From NCBI GenBank assembly GCA_030998225.1, contig JAPYXD010000555.1, positions 4,154,001-4,218,000 on the forward strand: 64,000 nucleotides of DNA, given 5' to 3'. The stretch's first letter is position 1. Each line of letters begins with the position of its first letter. The DNA comes from Diplolepis rosae (taxonomy: Eukaryota > Arthropoda > Insecta > Hymenoptera > Diplolepididae). Position numbers and translations under genes: made by a program. Shown one piece after another: positions 33,496 through 45,100 of this stretch. Under the pieces are notes generated by a model, which did not search any database, was not told the DNA's origin, and was given only the letters and a program-made list of their open reading frames with translations.

Positions 33496-34956
33496 ATTAT
33501 TTTCCATTCAAGTCTTCTTCCTGAGATATATCCCTCACAAAGAGTATTAAAGATTTTTTGTAAGCAGGAGCACAAATTGAAAAATATCCAAAGTTCACTG
33601 TGAATAAAAAACCGGATAAAATGAGAAAACACAAAAAATTTTGCAACCGAACCGACCGGAAATTTTTTGAAATTTTATTGTTGTAGAAGGATGCCCAATT
33701 GGGTATTAAATATGCTCTGAAAAGTTCCAACCCCTTACCATTTCCATGATAAAGAAGAAACCTTTTTTAAACCTCAAAAAGCCTATAACCGTCGAATGCT
33801 GCCCTCTAGTAAATCTGCCTTATAAGCAAAGCTCAGAAGACCGCATCTAATGAATGTTGCCATCGCTGGGCAAAATCAGGCAAAATCGTCACTGAAACGC
33901 GTCGCACGCGCATAAACTTCTCCACTCTTTCAGGGACGAAAAAAACTCCATCTCCTACTTCCTCAATCCCAATCTTCCACAATATGAATAATTTATCAAA
34001 AATTTATAAAATACAGATGCATATATAAATGTACATTAAAATATATACGTGTGAATTGTAAAATGTTGAAAGTACTTCCGTATTAAAATATTATTAATAA
34101 TGTGCAAGGTGCAGATGGAAGGAAGTCAGCCCTGAGTATACCGCATTTCACGTACTCCCCACGCAATACATAAGCGCCCACACCTACAACCTACACATTT
34201 CATAGACAGAAGCCATAACACACCATCAAACAGTGAGCAACGGGAACAGCCGACTGACTACATAAAACAGGAGTGGCACACCATGTAAGGCAAGTAAATC
34301 AGAGAAACTGTCAAGTCATTGATTCTTTTTCTTATTTATAATTTGCCTGTCGACCCTCGATCTTCGAGTGAGAAGGTCTCTCTTAAAGCAGCATCCCTTT
34401 TTTTTTAATCTCAAAACTATTTTTACTCCACCATCTCTAACTACATTCACGCACGCCCCATTAGTGATCAAGGTTGCTTATGGTACGGTGTAAAGAATAA
34501 TCATAAAATTCTGGAACAAAAGTGTGTACAAAATATTACTATTGAATTCTGTATTTATTGAAAAAAAGTGTGTTTGTGATAGGTGAATTATTGAGGGGAA
34601 TCATTGCTTTGTTGAAGGGGATGTGAACATGTGCGAAGTAACTGTCAAATGCAAAAGTGACAGTTAAGTAAGAAAAGGTTGTTGATTATGGGGTTTTAGA
34701 TTATGTTAATGAGTTAATGGAATTTGGGAGCGTGGTGGGAATCATTTTTGTGATACTTTTACTTTTTGAAGGTAAAGGTATTGCTTGGATTTATTTTAAC
34801 TTCGGTAAGAAAGATTAGAGGTGTGTTTTGTTTATTTTAGGATTACTTAGAGTGGAATATGATGAATAGTATTGGGCTTTATGGCCTAATTTTTTAATAA
34901 TTTGTGTATTATATCTGTAACGACTTTTATTTGAATTTTAATAAAAGTGTGTATAT
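33496..34956. other. Gene-free stretch with a GC-richer, non-repetitive core
   Basis: The part at about 33780-34330 is clearly less AT-rich than the rest and shows no inverted ends. It contains CCACACCTACAACCTACAC and CCGACTGACTACATAAAAC. It has no long open frame. It could be a non-coding exon, a promoter or an old repeat; I cannot tell which. Confidence 0.35.
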
Positions 34957-37593
34957 CACTGTTAGAAATGTTCGGGAATTTACAAAATTTGTATTTTACA
35001 AAAGTAACGTAAAATTTGACGATATTTATGATTTTTTTGAGTAAAGGTATCTTAAAAGTGCGAAAAATGTACTGAATTTTCTGAAATTTTTCTTGATATT
35101 ATGAAACTCAACTGAATTTTCATTAAATGTATCTTAAAACTACCAAAGTGTAACAGAATTTTTATTAAATTTATCATAAAATTATGAAACTGTAAAAAAA
35201 TTTTCAGTTACATGTAACTGCATAAAACTTTAGTTATACACAAAACATAAAATTATTCCTGTTACAGGTTTCAGAATCCCTAAGATATATATTCAACACT
35301 TTGTAACTGAAAATTAAGAAATTGTTTCGTAAATTTACTATAAAGAAACTCAATTTTCGGCAATTCCCCGTGCAGAAATTTTGGTGGAGCACCGATCGGG
35401 CCCCGATCGAGAAAAATGTGGCCCCGATAGGGTAATCTGTCTAGCGCCAGACCAGTAATGAAACGCCCTACCCGACCAGGCACAGATCTGGGCTTGTAAA
35501 ATGGGGGCCCGATCTGGTCTAATCTAATCTTCAAACCCATCTTCAAAGTCTGTAGAACTGTTCGATTCTCACGCATCTAAAAATAAATTACATTATTAAT
35601 AATTTTCTTTCTAAAAAATTCACTTTGGAAAATCGAATATATGATATAAAAAATAATGAAACATAATAACGTTATACATTGTAGGCAGTGACAAAAATTT
35701 CAAACTCAACTAATTAATTTAAAATTATAATTTTCTTTTCAAATTACTGTTAATAAAAAAATCTGCCCGCTTGGCGGGCACATTCTCATCGCGCGCTTCG
35801 CGCGCAGCTCGCAAGTTTGAGCGCGCCTAGGGCGCGCGATTCGATCGTCGCGCTTCGCGCTCCGTTCTTTCTGGACCTCGCGCTTCGCGCTCGGTCTTGT
35901 GCTCTCCGCATACATTTAAGTTTATTTCTTATAATTTGTTACTGAAGCTCAAACTAATTTTATAATTATATTACAGATGATGTGAATTACACATTTTCTC
36001 AAAGTCACTCTATTTCTTTTTGAATTTAAGTTAAACAGGAAATTCAATTTACTTAAGGCTCTATTAGCCTTAAGGAACACATTCTCATCATGACGCTCGC
36101 GCTTCGCGCTCGATTTTCTGTATACGTTTCAGTCACTTTTTAATAAATTACATGATTAAAATAATTTATTTTCTTCCAAATCTCTCAAAAAGAAAAAACA
36201 ATCGTAGAACTTATTTAAGGAAACGATTTTACAGAACAACGCTTATTTCGTATCTCACATATTTTGGTGAAAAAAATCGAATTTTTTTAATATTAAAAAT
36301 CAAAACATAAAATATACATCCTGTCCCGAAATGTCTTAATGAGAATTTGTAAACCTCATTTAGGCAAACAATTTTCCAGATAAACGTTTTTTTTGTATCT
36401 CACATATTTTGTCTAAAAAATGGAATTTTTGAATTTTAAACGTATTTTTTGGAATTAAAACGAAAAATATATGTTTTACCAGAAACTGCGTCAGACAAAA
36501 TTTGTAGATCTTTTTGAAACGAACAACTTTGTATTCTTACGTTTTTTTCGTATTTTACATATTATTGTTAAAAAATTGAATTTTGGATTTTCAATAGTTT
36601 TTTTTTAATTAAAAAGAAAAATATGCATCTTATGAAAAAATGTTACAATTCAAATTTGTAGGTCTTTATGTATTCAATAATATTGTATCATAACGTTTTT
36701 TCGTATCTCGTATAATTTAACTGGAAAATGGAATTTTGATATTGACTTTTTTCGAATTTGAATATGCTGTAACATTTCTAATTTTGATTTAATTAAAAAA
36801 TGTTATCAGGATATTTTGTAGAGATTTATGAGCACTATCAAAAACCAGTGTTGAAATTTTTGATTTTTTCAAAAAGTTATTTTCAAAAACACAATAGTGC
36901 TCAATCCCTCAATTTTGATTGGATGTGGCTGGTTAACGAACTTGTCCTTACTTTTTCGGCTCCGATAAAGTGTACCAAAGCTCAATTCAATCTGATGATT
37001 CTATCGAGAGTTATGCCGCACACGACCTACAGACAGACAGACAGACAGACACTTTCGTAAAAACCGTTTTTTCTGACTCAGGGGGTCTCAAAACGTAAAG
37101 ATTTGATAAAAATTTCAAACGTCATTTTTCACATAAAACCAATACCTTCTCATCCATGATGAGAATGTAAAAATATTTCAAGTAATAATCTAGTTCATTA
37201 CAATGTTAGGATTTATGTAATGAATCTAGTGAATTAACTTAGCTTGATCTATTATGCGGATATAAGAAATCTCACCAACGATTCTGTGTTTCCGAACTCG
37301 CCATGTACTTTTTGCTTTTGGCATTTTAATATCAATATAGTCACTACAATATCACGACCAACAACACAAAATTTGAAAATAATCTTGTCTATCATAATCC
37401 GATGTGGTTCCAACCCGGGCCACATCATGTGCCCTCCTGCAGCCACATGTGGAAAATCCGATCGGGCCCGGATCGGAACTTGGAAACAAATTGGGCAATT
37501 TCTGCACGGGTCTATCTTTAATTTACGAAACTCTAACTGAATAAAACTCCACTCACGTGTTTCAGGAAATTACAGCAGAAATTTCTAACAGTG
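34957..37593. mobile_element. MITE with CACTGTTAGAAAT ends, split by a HINE
   Basis: The left end CACTGTTAGAAATGTTCGGG is mirrored by GCAGAAATTTCTAACAGTG. The interior parallels the copy at 15506-17150. Here it also holds a GC-richer core (35380-35540 and 37405-37510) with several GATCGGGCCC-type palindromes, absent from the other copy. The HINE at 35763-37168 interrupts it. Confidence 0.65.
35763..37168 (-). mobile_element. Helentron-like non-autonomous element (HINE), copy 2
   Basis: Read on the minus strand it begins at 37168 with ACATTCTCATCATGGATGAG, carries a short CTGT run, and ends at 35790-35780 with GATGAGAATGT and the hairpin GCCCGC-CAA-GCGGGC (35779-35765), then a T-run. The interior contains several GCGCGAAGCGCGAG palindromes as in copy 1. 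The right-hand part contains only about five tetranucleotide units, against about 19 in copy 1. Confidence 0.65.
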
Positions 37594-38700
37594 TTTTTTT
37601 TAATAATGTTTGTTAATTTTTATATATTTTGAAAGAAAAGTTATTAAATTTGATATGAATATGTGTTTATTTTTAATAATGTACAACTCTATTACTTTTA
37701 ATATACCACTTGTATATTAATGTCTATTAAAATTAATAGGATTTTAAACTGTGTATTTAATTTATTATATTATGTGACGTGCTTTTTTTCTAGATTCGGT
37801 TAAAATTTTAAAAGGTTGAATTCTTGATTTTGGAGTAACTCGATTTTTGTAAATTACGAATATGTTTTGGTGGCTTATGATTGTTTTAATAATTAGAAAG
37901 TTGTTGAAAAAAGTCTAAAAATATTATACGGTCGCACCGACGCATAAATTACATTTATGAATTATATATTGTATGAATATTTTAAAATAGTCTTCTGTTG
38001 TATCTTGTATTCTGTATTTTGGCTTCAAATTTGAATATTTCGTGTTGAATTTTAGTAACAAATACTACACTGTTAGATATTTCTGTATTAAACTTTTATT
38101 ACATGTATAATGAAAGGTTTTATCAGTAACGTATATTAAATTTAAAATACTTTCATCTTGAAGAATATAAACTTTTGTTTGAATTTTAATACACATGTGT
38201 ATATATTTTAATAATTTTTGTTAAATTAAATATATTTTGATTGGAAAGTTTTTTTTAATATTAAATTTAATTTAAAGAATTTGAAATCTTTCTGTGGAAA
38301 AAAAGACGCTTTCGACTGCGCTGGGATTCGAGACCAGGTCTTTCGATTGCCAATTAATTAGTTGAGTTAATATGTAAGTATATTAATTTTTCATAATATA
38401 CAAATCTACACTGTTAGAAAATTCTGTATTAAACTTTCATTACATGTAATAGAAGATTTTTTCAGTAACGTATATTAAATTTAAAATACTTTCATCTTAA
38501 AAAATACAAACTTTTATTTGAATTTTAATACACATGTGTATATATTTTAATAATGTTTATTAATTTTAATATATTTTGATCGAAAAGTTATTAAATTTAA
38601 TATGAATATATAATAATATTCTAAAATATACAAATCTATTAATTTTAATTTACCACTTGTATATTAAAGTATATTAAAATTAATAAGATTTTCAGCAGTG
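37594..38700. repeat. Related CACTGTTAGA-ended repeats
   Basis: At 38409-38700 a short copy starts CACTGTTAGAAAATTCTG and ends ATTTTCAGCAGTG, with TA on both sides. The parts at 37600-37756 and from 38067 share its interior phrases (AATACACATGTGTATATATTTT, CCACTTGTATATTAA). Between them, around 38307-38345, is a tRNA-like B-box phrase on the minus strand (GGTCTCGAATCCCAGC). No complete tRNA fold is visible. Confidence 0.5.
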
Positions 38701-39470
38701 TATAAGAGAAATATGAAATTATCAATGTTTTAATTTATTAAATTCTTTCAATTTTTTGAAATTATTTTTTTTTTGTCAAATTAAAAAACAAAGAAAGGCA
38801 GTAGAAAATACCTTGTCTTTGTGCACGATTTTGAAATTGTTATCTTTATGATTTAGTCTAAATTTATTTTTCCTGTTCCATTGAACTGCATATTAAATAT
38901 TTGCAGAATATTAATCATTTCTAAATTTAACTTATTTAACGTTGTAATATCAGAAATCCTTAACGATATTTTGTTTTCAAATGCTTTAAAGATTTCCCGT
39001 CGACGAATTTAGATCTAATTCGAATTTAGAATGAAATAGACTGGAATCTGGACTGAATCCGAACTGATTTTAAACCAATCTGAAAACATTTCTCATTCTA
39101 AATAAATCTGTCAATGAACTCTAACGCATTCCGAATGATTTTGGATCAAACTGTATGTTTTTGTCAGTCTAAATAAATCATTGTAGGGAAACAGATTCAA
39201 TGAAAATAATCCCGGGCACAAACTGGGTTTTATCAGAATAATTCCAGTTTAATCCAGAAACATTTCTTTAATTAAATGAATTCGTTAACGAACGCAGATT
39301 CAATTCGAATAACTACAAATCCCAGTGGACACTCACAGTTTTTACGTAATCCCTACGTAACAGTTCTGTAAAAATGTCACCTTTCTATATTCGAGTGAAT
39401 TTTCACTCTCATGGTAATTTCTACTCGAAAATTCTTAAAGAGTATAAAGGGGTCACAGTTACAGAACAAG
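38701..39470. repeat. Degenerate GAATC/GATTC-rich repeat
   Basis: Between about 38990 and 39320 the sequence is a loose series of GAATCxGAACTG and CTAAATAAATCxGT units. The same style recurs at 43840-44600 and 53460-53765, so it is probably one diverged interspersed family. No coding capacity. Confidence 0.4.
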
Positions 39471-39880
39471 ATAGTTTGAGAAAATGCATTATTATTGATG
39501 GTATCGTTTGAAAGAGGAAAAATTATTTTATATTGAAGAATGTTAATATACAGAAATGATTTATTTGATAACTTTTATTCCGACCAAACTTTTTTTATAT
39601 GAAAAATCACTTTTTCAAAAATTATGGGATTTTATTAAATGAGAGCTTAAAAAATGAATTTTTTATTGCCTTAAATCGTGAAAAAAAATTTTTTAATTAA
39701 AAAATTTGAACGAAAAAAATTATTTGGCGTTAATTTAATTGTATTTAAAAATTGGACGCGATAGAGTTGAGTCAGGAATAAATTTTTTTAAATAAATAAC
39801 TTCTGTGTGTTAATATTTTTCTTATAAAAAAATAATCTTTTCTATTTCAAATCTCTATTGAAATTTTTGACTTAAGAAAC
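39471..39880. repeat. Foldback relic related to copy D
   Basis: It follows the arm of the foldback at 24707: ATTATTATTGATGGTATCGTTTGAAAGAGG, then AATATACAGAAATGATTTATTTGATAAC. The inverse arm is seen at 39770-39850. The TTAA ends are not preserved. Confidence 0.5.
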
Positions 39881-40119
39881 GACGTTGGAAACCTCATAAT
39901 AATAAAGTAGTTTACTACCTCGTTTCCAAATCCTTTTTTTTAATTTATAAATTTAATGTTTATTGAAAATAGGTCTTGTTGTTATTTGGAATGAAAGAAT
40001 ATTATATTCTTTTTAAATTTTTCATTTGAACACAAAGAACACATTATTATAAATTCGTATACAATTTAAAATAATAACAAGAACTATTTGTCATAAAAAT
40101 TAGATTTATAAATTTAAAA

Positions 40120-40285
40120 AAAAGTGTTGGAAACGACGTAGGAAACTACGCAAGAAAACACGTAGTTTCCTATTTCAATTTCCGACGTAGTTTCCGATGT
40201 CGATTCCTACATGGTTTCTTACGTCGTTTATTATGTAGTTTCCTACGTCGTTTCTTATGTAGTTGTCTACGTCGTTCTTTTTGTT
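40120..40285. repeat. Degenerate tandem repeat of TACGTCGTTTC/TACGTAGTTTCC
   Basis: About eight imperfect units of roughly 20 bp, each combining a CGTAGTTTCC-like half and a GACGTCG-like half, run through 40130-40280. The first units are inverted relative to the later ones. Confidence 0.7.
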
Positions 40286-40424
40286 AGAATTCTTTTAATA
40301 TTTCAAATTCAAAAAGGGTAATTAAATAATTATTCCTGAGAGCTGTTTTTTAGCGAGAAAACTTCTAAACCCTCTGCATCCAAAAATATTTACAAAAAGA
40401 CTAATTACACAGGTACACGAAAAA

Positions 40425-40953
40425 ATATTTTTTTTGACACAGTGTGCGTAAAATGCGTTTTTACACCCCCATATGAGTGCGTAAAACGGCTTATTACGAT
40501 ACAGTATGAGTAAAATAAAAAAAAATTTATATATATTTTATAATTCATGAAATGCAATAGTTTATTTCAATAACTAATTCATTAATTAATTAATTTTTTT
40601 TCCGTTATTATGAACTGTGCTTAACATGCAAATTAAATTAAGTTGTATAAAGTTACGAAACGCCTTATAAACATTTATTGTGTATTTCATTTTGAAAATA
40701 ACACATAATTAAATAGAATAATTTTCACAAATAATTTCAATTAATTTATTCCAATTAAAGAATTATGTAATTAATTACCCTTCTAATTATCACTATATGG
40801 GGGGGGGCTCCGCCCCCTGCACCCCCACCAGGGCCTGCAGTCCTGGACCCGCTCTTCCGCCCTCGTCACCCCCTTTAGTCTCCATCAACCTTACTTTCGT
40901 CATATTGTCTCATATCATTGAAACGCATTTTACGCACACTGTGTCAAAAAATA
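40425..40953. mobile_element. Inverted-repeat element with a GC-rich hairpin island
   Basis: The left end TTTTTGACACAGTGTGCGTAAAATGCG is mirrored at 40921-40952 by CGCATTTTACGCACACTGTGTC. Inside, at 40799-40880, lies a GC-rich block starting with nine G, then GGGGGCTCCGCCCCC, which can fold on itself. It contrasts sharply with the AT-rich interior. No open frame is seen. Confidence 0.6.
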
Positions 40954-41099
40954 TCGTATGCAACTCGTGCGTGTGATTTACCCACTTGTGGTGATAGCGT
41001 TGGACTCGTGCCCGTCATCACCACGCGTGTGTAAAACCGCATTTTACGCACATGTTGCATAATATACTATTTTAAACTGCCTCGAATGTTTTGACTGAT

Positions 41100-41682
41100 T
41101 TTTACGTTTTTTGGTGCGCTGAATCCAAATCTAGTAACCAATTTGCTCCATCACGTACAGATTTTTTGCTACATTGGATTATCCTTAGTTACCGGGTTAA
41201 AAATAAGGTTCATTTTACTGTGGTAATAAACAGAAAATTTTTATTTCAAAATTTGGTAAATGAAAAAAAATGAAATTGGCCAACACAGTTTACATGTAAA
41301 GTCACTCTTGGGTTAATGAATCTCCTGATTCGACCGTTTCTTCTTCCCCTGAATGCTTCTCTTGGTGCGTTGCTTGGCATATTTTTCATCAGGGGTTTCC
41401 CGCAGCAGCAACCAGCAGAAATCAGCCATCATATTGGTGTTCCATCTTCCTGTTATATGTATAAAATGAATACAAAACCGCCTAAAATATCATGAGGGAG
41501 TGTTTCTAGTTAGTTAAACATTACAACCTCTATTTTGGGCCAAGAAACGAAACTGCAGTCGGCTAAAATGAAATTATCTGAACATTCCTTATATGGGTAT
41601 GAAATCAAATTTTGTAAGAAAACGTGACGTGATGGAGCATTTTGGCTATTTTTCCTGGATTCAGCGCCCCAAAATCTATAGG
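41100..41682. mobile_element. Inverted-repeat element carrying a minus-strand terminal exon-like ORF
   Basis: The left arm TGCGCTGAATCCAAATCTAG with TTGCTCCATCACGT faces the right arm ACGTGATGGAGCATTTTGGC with CCTGGATTCAGCGCCC. The arms are about 50 bp and imperfect. The interior holds the short ORF described at 41313-41449. Confidence 0.5.
41313..41449 (-). CDS. Possible terminal exon of an unknown, probably transposon-linked protein
   Basis: On the minus strand an acceptor (TACATATAACAG) at 41450 opens a 44-codon frame: it begins RWNTNMMADFCWLLLRETPD, continues with a strongly basic tail (QRTKRS, GKKKRS), and stops at 41313. The codon composition is protein-like and less AT-rich than the neighbourhood. 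The WN-x-NMMADFCW phrase looks like one I associate with repeated arthropod proteins, but I cannot name the family. Because inverted repeats flank it, it is probably the last exon of a non-autonomous element. No upstream exon was found. Confidence 0.35.
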
Positions 41683-41759
41683 ATTCTATAGGAATTGTTT
41701 ACCTGTGTTATCTTTCCATTTGAATCAGAAATTTGAACCTCGATCATACCATCATAATT

Positions 41760-42121
41760 ATATAGCAGTTCTGTAAAACCTCGTCACATACGTGTCACAG
41801 TGAGATGAAATGAAATTATGTCTAACAGTTACAGAACAATTATATAACGCTACTTGTTATATAACTATGGCACACATGAGAGGACATTTTTACAGAACTA
41901 TTATGTAATATTCATGCACCAGATGTGATTGTTCGCAGGATAAAAAGTAAATGAGATTAAATTGATGAACTTTAGGTAAAGCTGCCGATTTACGAAATAT
42001 TGGATATTCGAGGTGGCTGAACAACAATCAGGGACGCTGTTGAAGAAGTCCCAAAAGATTTGGCAGAATAGGCAGACGCAGGCAGAGCACTGGGAGAGGG
42101 GGTGGGAGATCCAGAGGCGGC
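41760..42121. other. Region upstream of the M-Ras start codon
   Basis: The part at 41766-41915 contains an inverted pair (CAGTTCTGTAAAA and TTTTTACAGAACT) and so is probably a small MITE. From about 41990 the base composition rises in GC up to the start codon (GGCAGACGCAGGCAGAGC), consistent with 5' UTR. A possible acceptor is TGAACTTTAG at 41974. Confidence 0.4.
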
Positions 42122-45100
42122 ATGACACGACCTTGTAACAATGACAACCTTATGACCTTTAAGCTTGTCGTAGTCGGAGATGGAGGAGTCGGAAAGAGTG
42201 CCCTTACTATACAGTTTTTCCAAAAATTATTTGTCACCGACTACGATCCCACCATTGAGGACAGCTACATTCAACACACCGAGGTTGACAAGCAATGGTG
42301 CATTTTGGATGGTAAATTCCCAACACTTTTTTCTTCTTACTATAACATGAGTTTAATAATCCTATCTTTTGGATTTTTTGTTTTTTGACAATTTTAAAAG
42401 AACCTCGCACCAAATACATTGAAAAAAGGTCTCGGTAAATTTTGCTGGAAATTTGATATTTTGTAGTTTATCAATCCTCGAACGAAAAATCCCAATGATA
42501 TGACCTCAAGAAATGGTCAACTTTTTGTCTGTGAGGCGCCAAAGATACTCTTTTTGAAGGTTCTCTCAAGTTCCGCATCTACGAAAGATAAAAGCTATTG
42601 ACTCGGCGTTGAGTCCTTAGCGGAGCCGGTTTAGTGAACGGTCAGCGAATACACTGACCATTCACTGACCTTGCAATATTACGAATAAGAACGGTAAAAA
42701 AAAACATTTAACTCATTGTAATTATGATTCTGCGATCAAATTTGAATTAGAAGTTGTCTTATTTTTCGGCGATAAAAACTAGAAAAACATAATACACTAA
42801 GAAAAATGGATTATAAAATTTAATATCCAGGTCCAGTGACTATGGGACAGCTATTTAGATTATAAATATTGTATTATAATCTAGATTATAAGAAGTATAA
42901 TCCAGATTATAATCTAAAATCATACCGCTTATAATCGAGATTATAGCTTTTATAATCAAATGGTTGTCCTAAAGTCACTGTACTTGGTTATTCAATTTTA
43001 TAATCCATTTTTCGCCGTCTACCTGTCATGGAAGGCAGTGCAGTGGTTCACCATTAGCGGAACGTCTTTATCGTCAGGATTAGCCATTGGTAAAAGTGAG
43101 ATAAAAAGTAGTAGTGTCTCACTCCAACCAATGGTCAATCGCAAATGTTAAACCACTGTATTGACTTCAATGACAGGTATATGATGTTCCCCTAGTTTTT
43201 ATCGCTGAAAAATAAAATTATTGTATTTATTCCTACACTTTCTAATTCAAATTGGATCGCAGAATCATAATTGCAATGACTTAAATGTTTTATTACTGTT
43301 CTTATTCATAATATTGTAAGGTCAGTGAATGGTCAGTGTATTTCGCTAAACCGTTCACTGAACCGCCGGGTCCGCTAAGAGTGAAAATATATATCTCTTT
43401 GCAATTTTGACATTTTATGGATCATGACTTCCGGAATAAAAAATTCTAATAACTCAACGTCAAAAAAGCAACAGATTTTCGTCTGAAACGCGTCAAAGAT
43501 ACTCTTTTGAAAACGCAACCGCGAAAGATGGAGGCTATTGGTGTGATACTCACTGGAAATACTTAGCCCTGTGCAAGTTTGACATTTTGTCATTAGGATT
43601 CTTGGTCTCAGGGTCCTGATTCACAAAATGTCAAACTTTGACGCATTTCAGACGAAAATCTGTCGCTTTTTTTAGGTTAAGTTATTAGGATTTTTTGTTT
43701 GAGGGTGGATGAACAACAAAATATCAATTTTCCAGCGAAATCCAACAAGACCTTTTTTAAATGTATTGGGTGCTGGGTGCTTTTTAAAAAAATTCCCGAA
43801 ATACGAAAACATTAGAAGTTACTTGAGACTCACTGGGGAAAGTGTTTGTCTGGTTTCGAATCATTCCAAACCATTTCTAACCAATCTGGAAAGCGTTTTG
43901 AACTTCATTTAATGCAAATTAATCCGAATTAATCTAAACTAAGTTTTAAGTTCGAGATCAAATTCATTCGGATCGCGAATTCGGTTTAGATCGAAAGAGA
44001 TTCAAAACGCTTTTCGAATTGGTTCGTAATAGCTCGGAAACAGATTTCGTAATAGCTTAGAATAGCAATGATTGGCTAGGATTAAATTTCAATTCGAAAT
44101 TCTCGTCAAGGCTGTTAAAGCTTCTAACAAGTTTTTTTGGCTATAACTTAAAAATGATTCTTCTACCGCAAAAATCATTTGGAATCATTCCAAACCAATC
44201 ACATAAAAATTTTGCATCTTGTTTGATGAAAACAGTCAAAAATCGATGTGAGTTAATCCGATTCATTCCTTTCTAATCCTCTTCAATCTGAAACAATCTG
44301 AATCATTCCCGCCCCGGATTCATCCGAATTGAAAACTTGGTTCGGAATAATTCGGATTGATGCCTCGGATTAAACCGAAATGAAACAGATTAAGTCAGAC
44401 TGATTTTCTTCAAACGAGATGAAAAACATTTTTCGGATTCATTCGGAAGCAATTTTTAGAATGGCTTGGAATATATCTGATCTGCTGGAATTGAAATTCA
44501 GTCCAAAATTATCGCCAAAGCTGTTAAATCATTCAACAATTTCTTTGGGCTATAACTTAAAAATGATTCGGATTGAATTCCTTTGCAATGATTTCGTCAG
44601 GGGTGGTCTTAAATATTATTGAAATCCACTAAAAAAATGCTAACTCGCATTGAAAATAATTACGTACAACAATCTTCCTTATGCAGAGCAAATAAATATT
44701 CATTTAAAAAATTGTGAAATAATTTTTGCAGTGCTCGATACAGCGGGACAAGAGGAATTTAGTGCCATGCGAGAACAGTACATGAGAAAAGGAGACGGTT
44801 TTTTATTAGTTTATTCAGTCACTGATAAACAATCGTATGAAAATATTGTCAACTTTTACACACAAATTCTCCGGGTAAAAGACAGAGATGTGTACCCGAT
44901 GCTACTTGTAGCCAATAAGGTAGATTTGGTTCACCTGAGAAAAGTTTCAGAAGAACAGGGCAGAGAATTAGCACATCGGTTGTGTATTCCTTATATTGAA
45001 ACATCTGCGAAAGATCCGCCTTTAAATGTTGATGTTGCTTTTCACGAGGTAAGAAATCATTTTCTGTCCAATTGAGATTTAATATTTTTGAATTCCTTGA

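Noticed and set aside
35755..35900. GC-rich palindromes (GCGCGAAGCGCG) as a possible bacterial insert or contamination
   Set aside because: The same palindromes occur in three HINE copies embedded in host DNA, so they belong to the element.
40799..40880. GC-rich hairpin as a rho-independent terminator
   Set aside because: The sequence is a eukaryotic nuclear region and no gene ends here; the hairpin lies inside an inverted-repeat element.
41901..42237. Three minus-strand open frames over the first M-Ras exon
   Set aside because: They lie antisense to a clearly coding exon with conserved GTPase motifs and have no recognisable domain.
45057..45075. Continuation of the M-Ras frame past 45048 to a stop at 45073
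   Set aside because: GTAAGA at 45049 is a good donor, and the exon at 48623 continues the conserved sequence in phase to a CAAX box, so the read-through is intron.
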